The notes under the pieces were generated by a model. The model was not told the DNA's origin. It ran no database searches and saw only the letters and a list, made by a program, of their open reading frames with translations. A DNA stretch of 6,299 nucleotides, taken from positions 1-6,299 of the forward strand of contig QKHF01000180.1 of NCBI GenBank assembly GCA_003250135.1, given 5' to 3'. Numbering within the stretch: the stretch's first letter is position 1; every line of letters starts with the position of its first letter. This stretch comes from Paracoccaceae bacterium (lineage in GTDB: Bacteria; Pseudomonadota; Alphaproteobacteria; Rhodobacterales; Rhodobacteraceae). Shown in pieces: positions 5,920 through 6,299 of the stretch. Made by a program: the position numbers and the translations under genes.

Positions 5920-5987
5920 ATAGCGTCCTCCTCCCGCTCTGCTACAATCCCTAGTCTCGGTGATTCATTTTTCGAAAATGACCGCAT
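5920..5987. promoter_or_regulatory. Divergent promoter region with a TTTTCGAAAA palindrome
   Basis: This 68-bp gap separates the divergent glyoxalase and membrane-protein genes and is AT-richer than its surroundings. It holds TACAAT (5943-5948), a fair -10 on the plus strand without a good -35, and a perfect 10-bp palindrome TTTTCGAAAA (5969-5978), which could be an operator. No regulator can be named. Confidence 0.3.
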
Positions 5988-6299
5988 ATGGCATTCAGTG
6001 ACGAATCTAGGGCGGGTGCAGTGGAAGCTCAATTTTTCCGTGGCTTTGACCTAGGGAGGGCTGTCAAGGCGTCCGGGTTCGTGGTCGCACTCGTATCGCT
6101 GTCGGTTTTTGTTTGGACCGCCTGGATCTCCGACGACGCGCTGATCACCTTGCAGCAGGTCAAGATGTTCGTGGCGGGAGAGGGCATAGTCTGGAACCCG
6201 GATATTCGGGTGCAGGCGTTCACTCATCCCACCTGGTTTTTTCTGCTCAGCGCCGCCCATGCGGCCAGCGGCGCCTTCTACTGGCCGACATTGCTGATC
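5988..6299 (+). CDS. Polytopic membrane protein, GT-C glycosyltransferase-like, 3' end outside window
   Basis: Only the first 104 residues are present, with the frame open to the window edge. After a soluble N-terminal stretch (MAFSDESRAGAVEAQFFRGF) comes a membrane helix at about 29-47 and then WISDDALITLQQVKMFVAG (46-64), GEGIVWNPDIRVQAFTHP (64-81) and TWFFLLSAAH (82-91). The pattern helix - acidic pair DD - GxGxVWN - RVxAFTHPxWFFLL matches the first periplasmic loop of GT-C-fold transferases that use polyprenyl-phosphate sugars, such as AftB-like arabinofuranosyltransferases. The aspartates (49-50) would be the catalytic or metal-binding acids of that fold. Substrate is unknown. The ATG at 5988 has a poor ribosome site; GTG at 6021 is an alternative in-frame start. 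Confidence 0.7.
   Translation, partial: MAFSDESRAGAVEAQFFRGFDLGRAVKASGFVVALVSLSVFVWTAWISDDALITLQQVKMFVAGEGIVWNPDIRVQAFTHPTWFFLLSAAHAASGAFYWPTLLI

Noticed and set aside
6029..6260. Minus-strand frames at 6029-6223 and 6051-6260
   Set aside because: They lie opposite the membrane-protein N-terminus, which has a convincing helix and loop pattern on the plus strand.

Overview
The window is about 6.3 kb of GC-rich DNA from an alphaproteobacterium. The assignment rests on an SspB of the alphaproteobacterial type with a C-terminal VVSLDAFRK motif, and on a tmRNA coding piece with an ANDN...AA tag in the arrangement typical of alphaproteobacterial two-piece tmRNAs. A cyanide-insensitive-type cytochrome bd oxidase followed by a tiny DUF2474 gene also fits. 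The genus cannot be fixed from the sequence; Maricaulis/Hyphomonas-like bacteria are only a guess.

Layout: (1) 1-1220, minus strand: class II fumarase fumC, running off the left edge so its C-terminus is missing. (2) 1336-3869, minus: a compact operon of cydA/cioA, cydB/cioB and a 33-codon DUF2474 membrane peptide. The genes are 6 bp apart and then overlap by one base (TGATG). (3) 3964-4470, minus: sspB, the adaptor that delivers ssrA-tagged proteins to ClpXP. (4) About 4614-4823, minus: the coding piece of tmRNA (ssrA), with a tag frame ANDNRAPVAVAA followed by TAA. (5) 5011-5484, plus: a secreted DUF1311/LprI-like protein, divergent from ssrA. (6) 5491-5919, minus: glyoxalase I, convergent with the DUF1311 gene; an 8-bp inverted repeat spans both stop codons. 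(7) 5988-6299, plus: the N-terminus of a polytopic membrane protein resembling GT-C glycosyltransferases, running off the right edge.

Functionally, two neighbourhoods stand out. The first is respiratory: a TCA-cycle enzyme beside a quinol oxidase operon. The second is protein quality control: the RNA that appends the degradation tag lies directly upstream of, and on the same strand as, the adaptor that recognises the tag. The main puzzle is that I could not find a convincing acceptor half of the tmRNA (T-arm, 3' acceptor strand, CCA) on either side of the coding piece, although a permuted alphaproteobacterial gene should carry it just upstream. Everything else looks like ordinary chromosomal housekeeping sequence. 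I see no mobile element, CRISPR array or phage gene.
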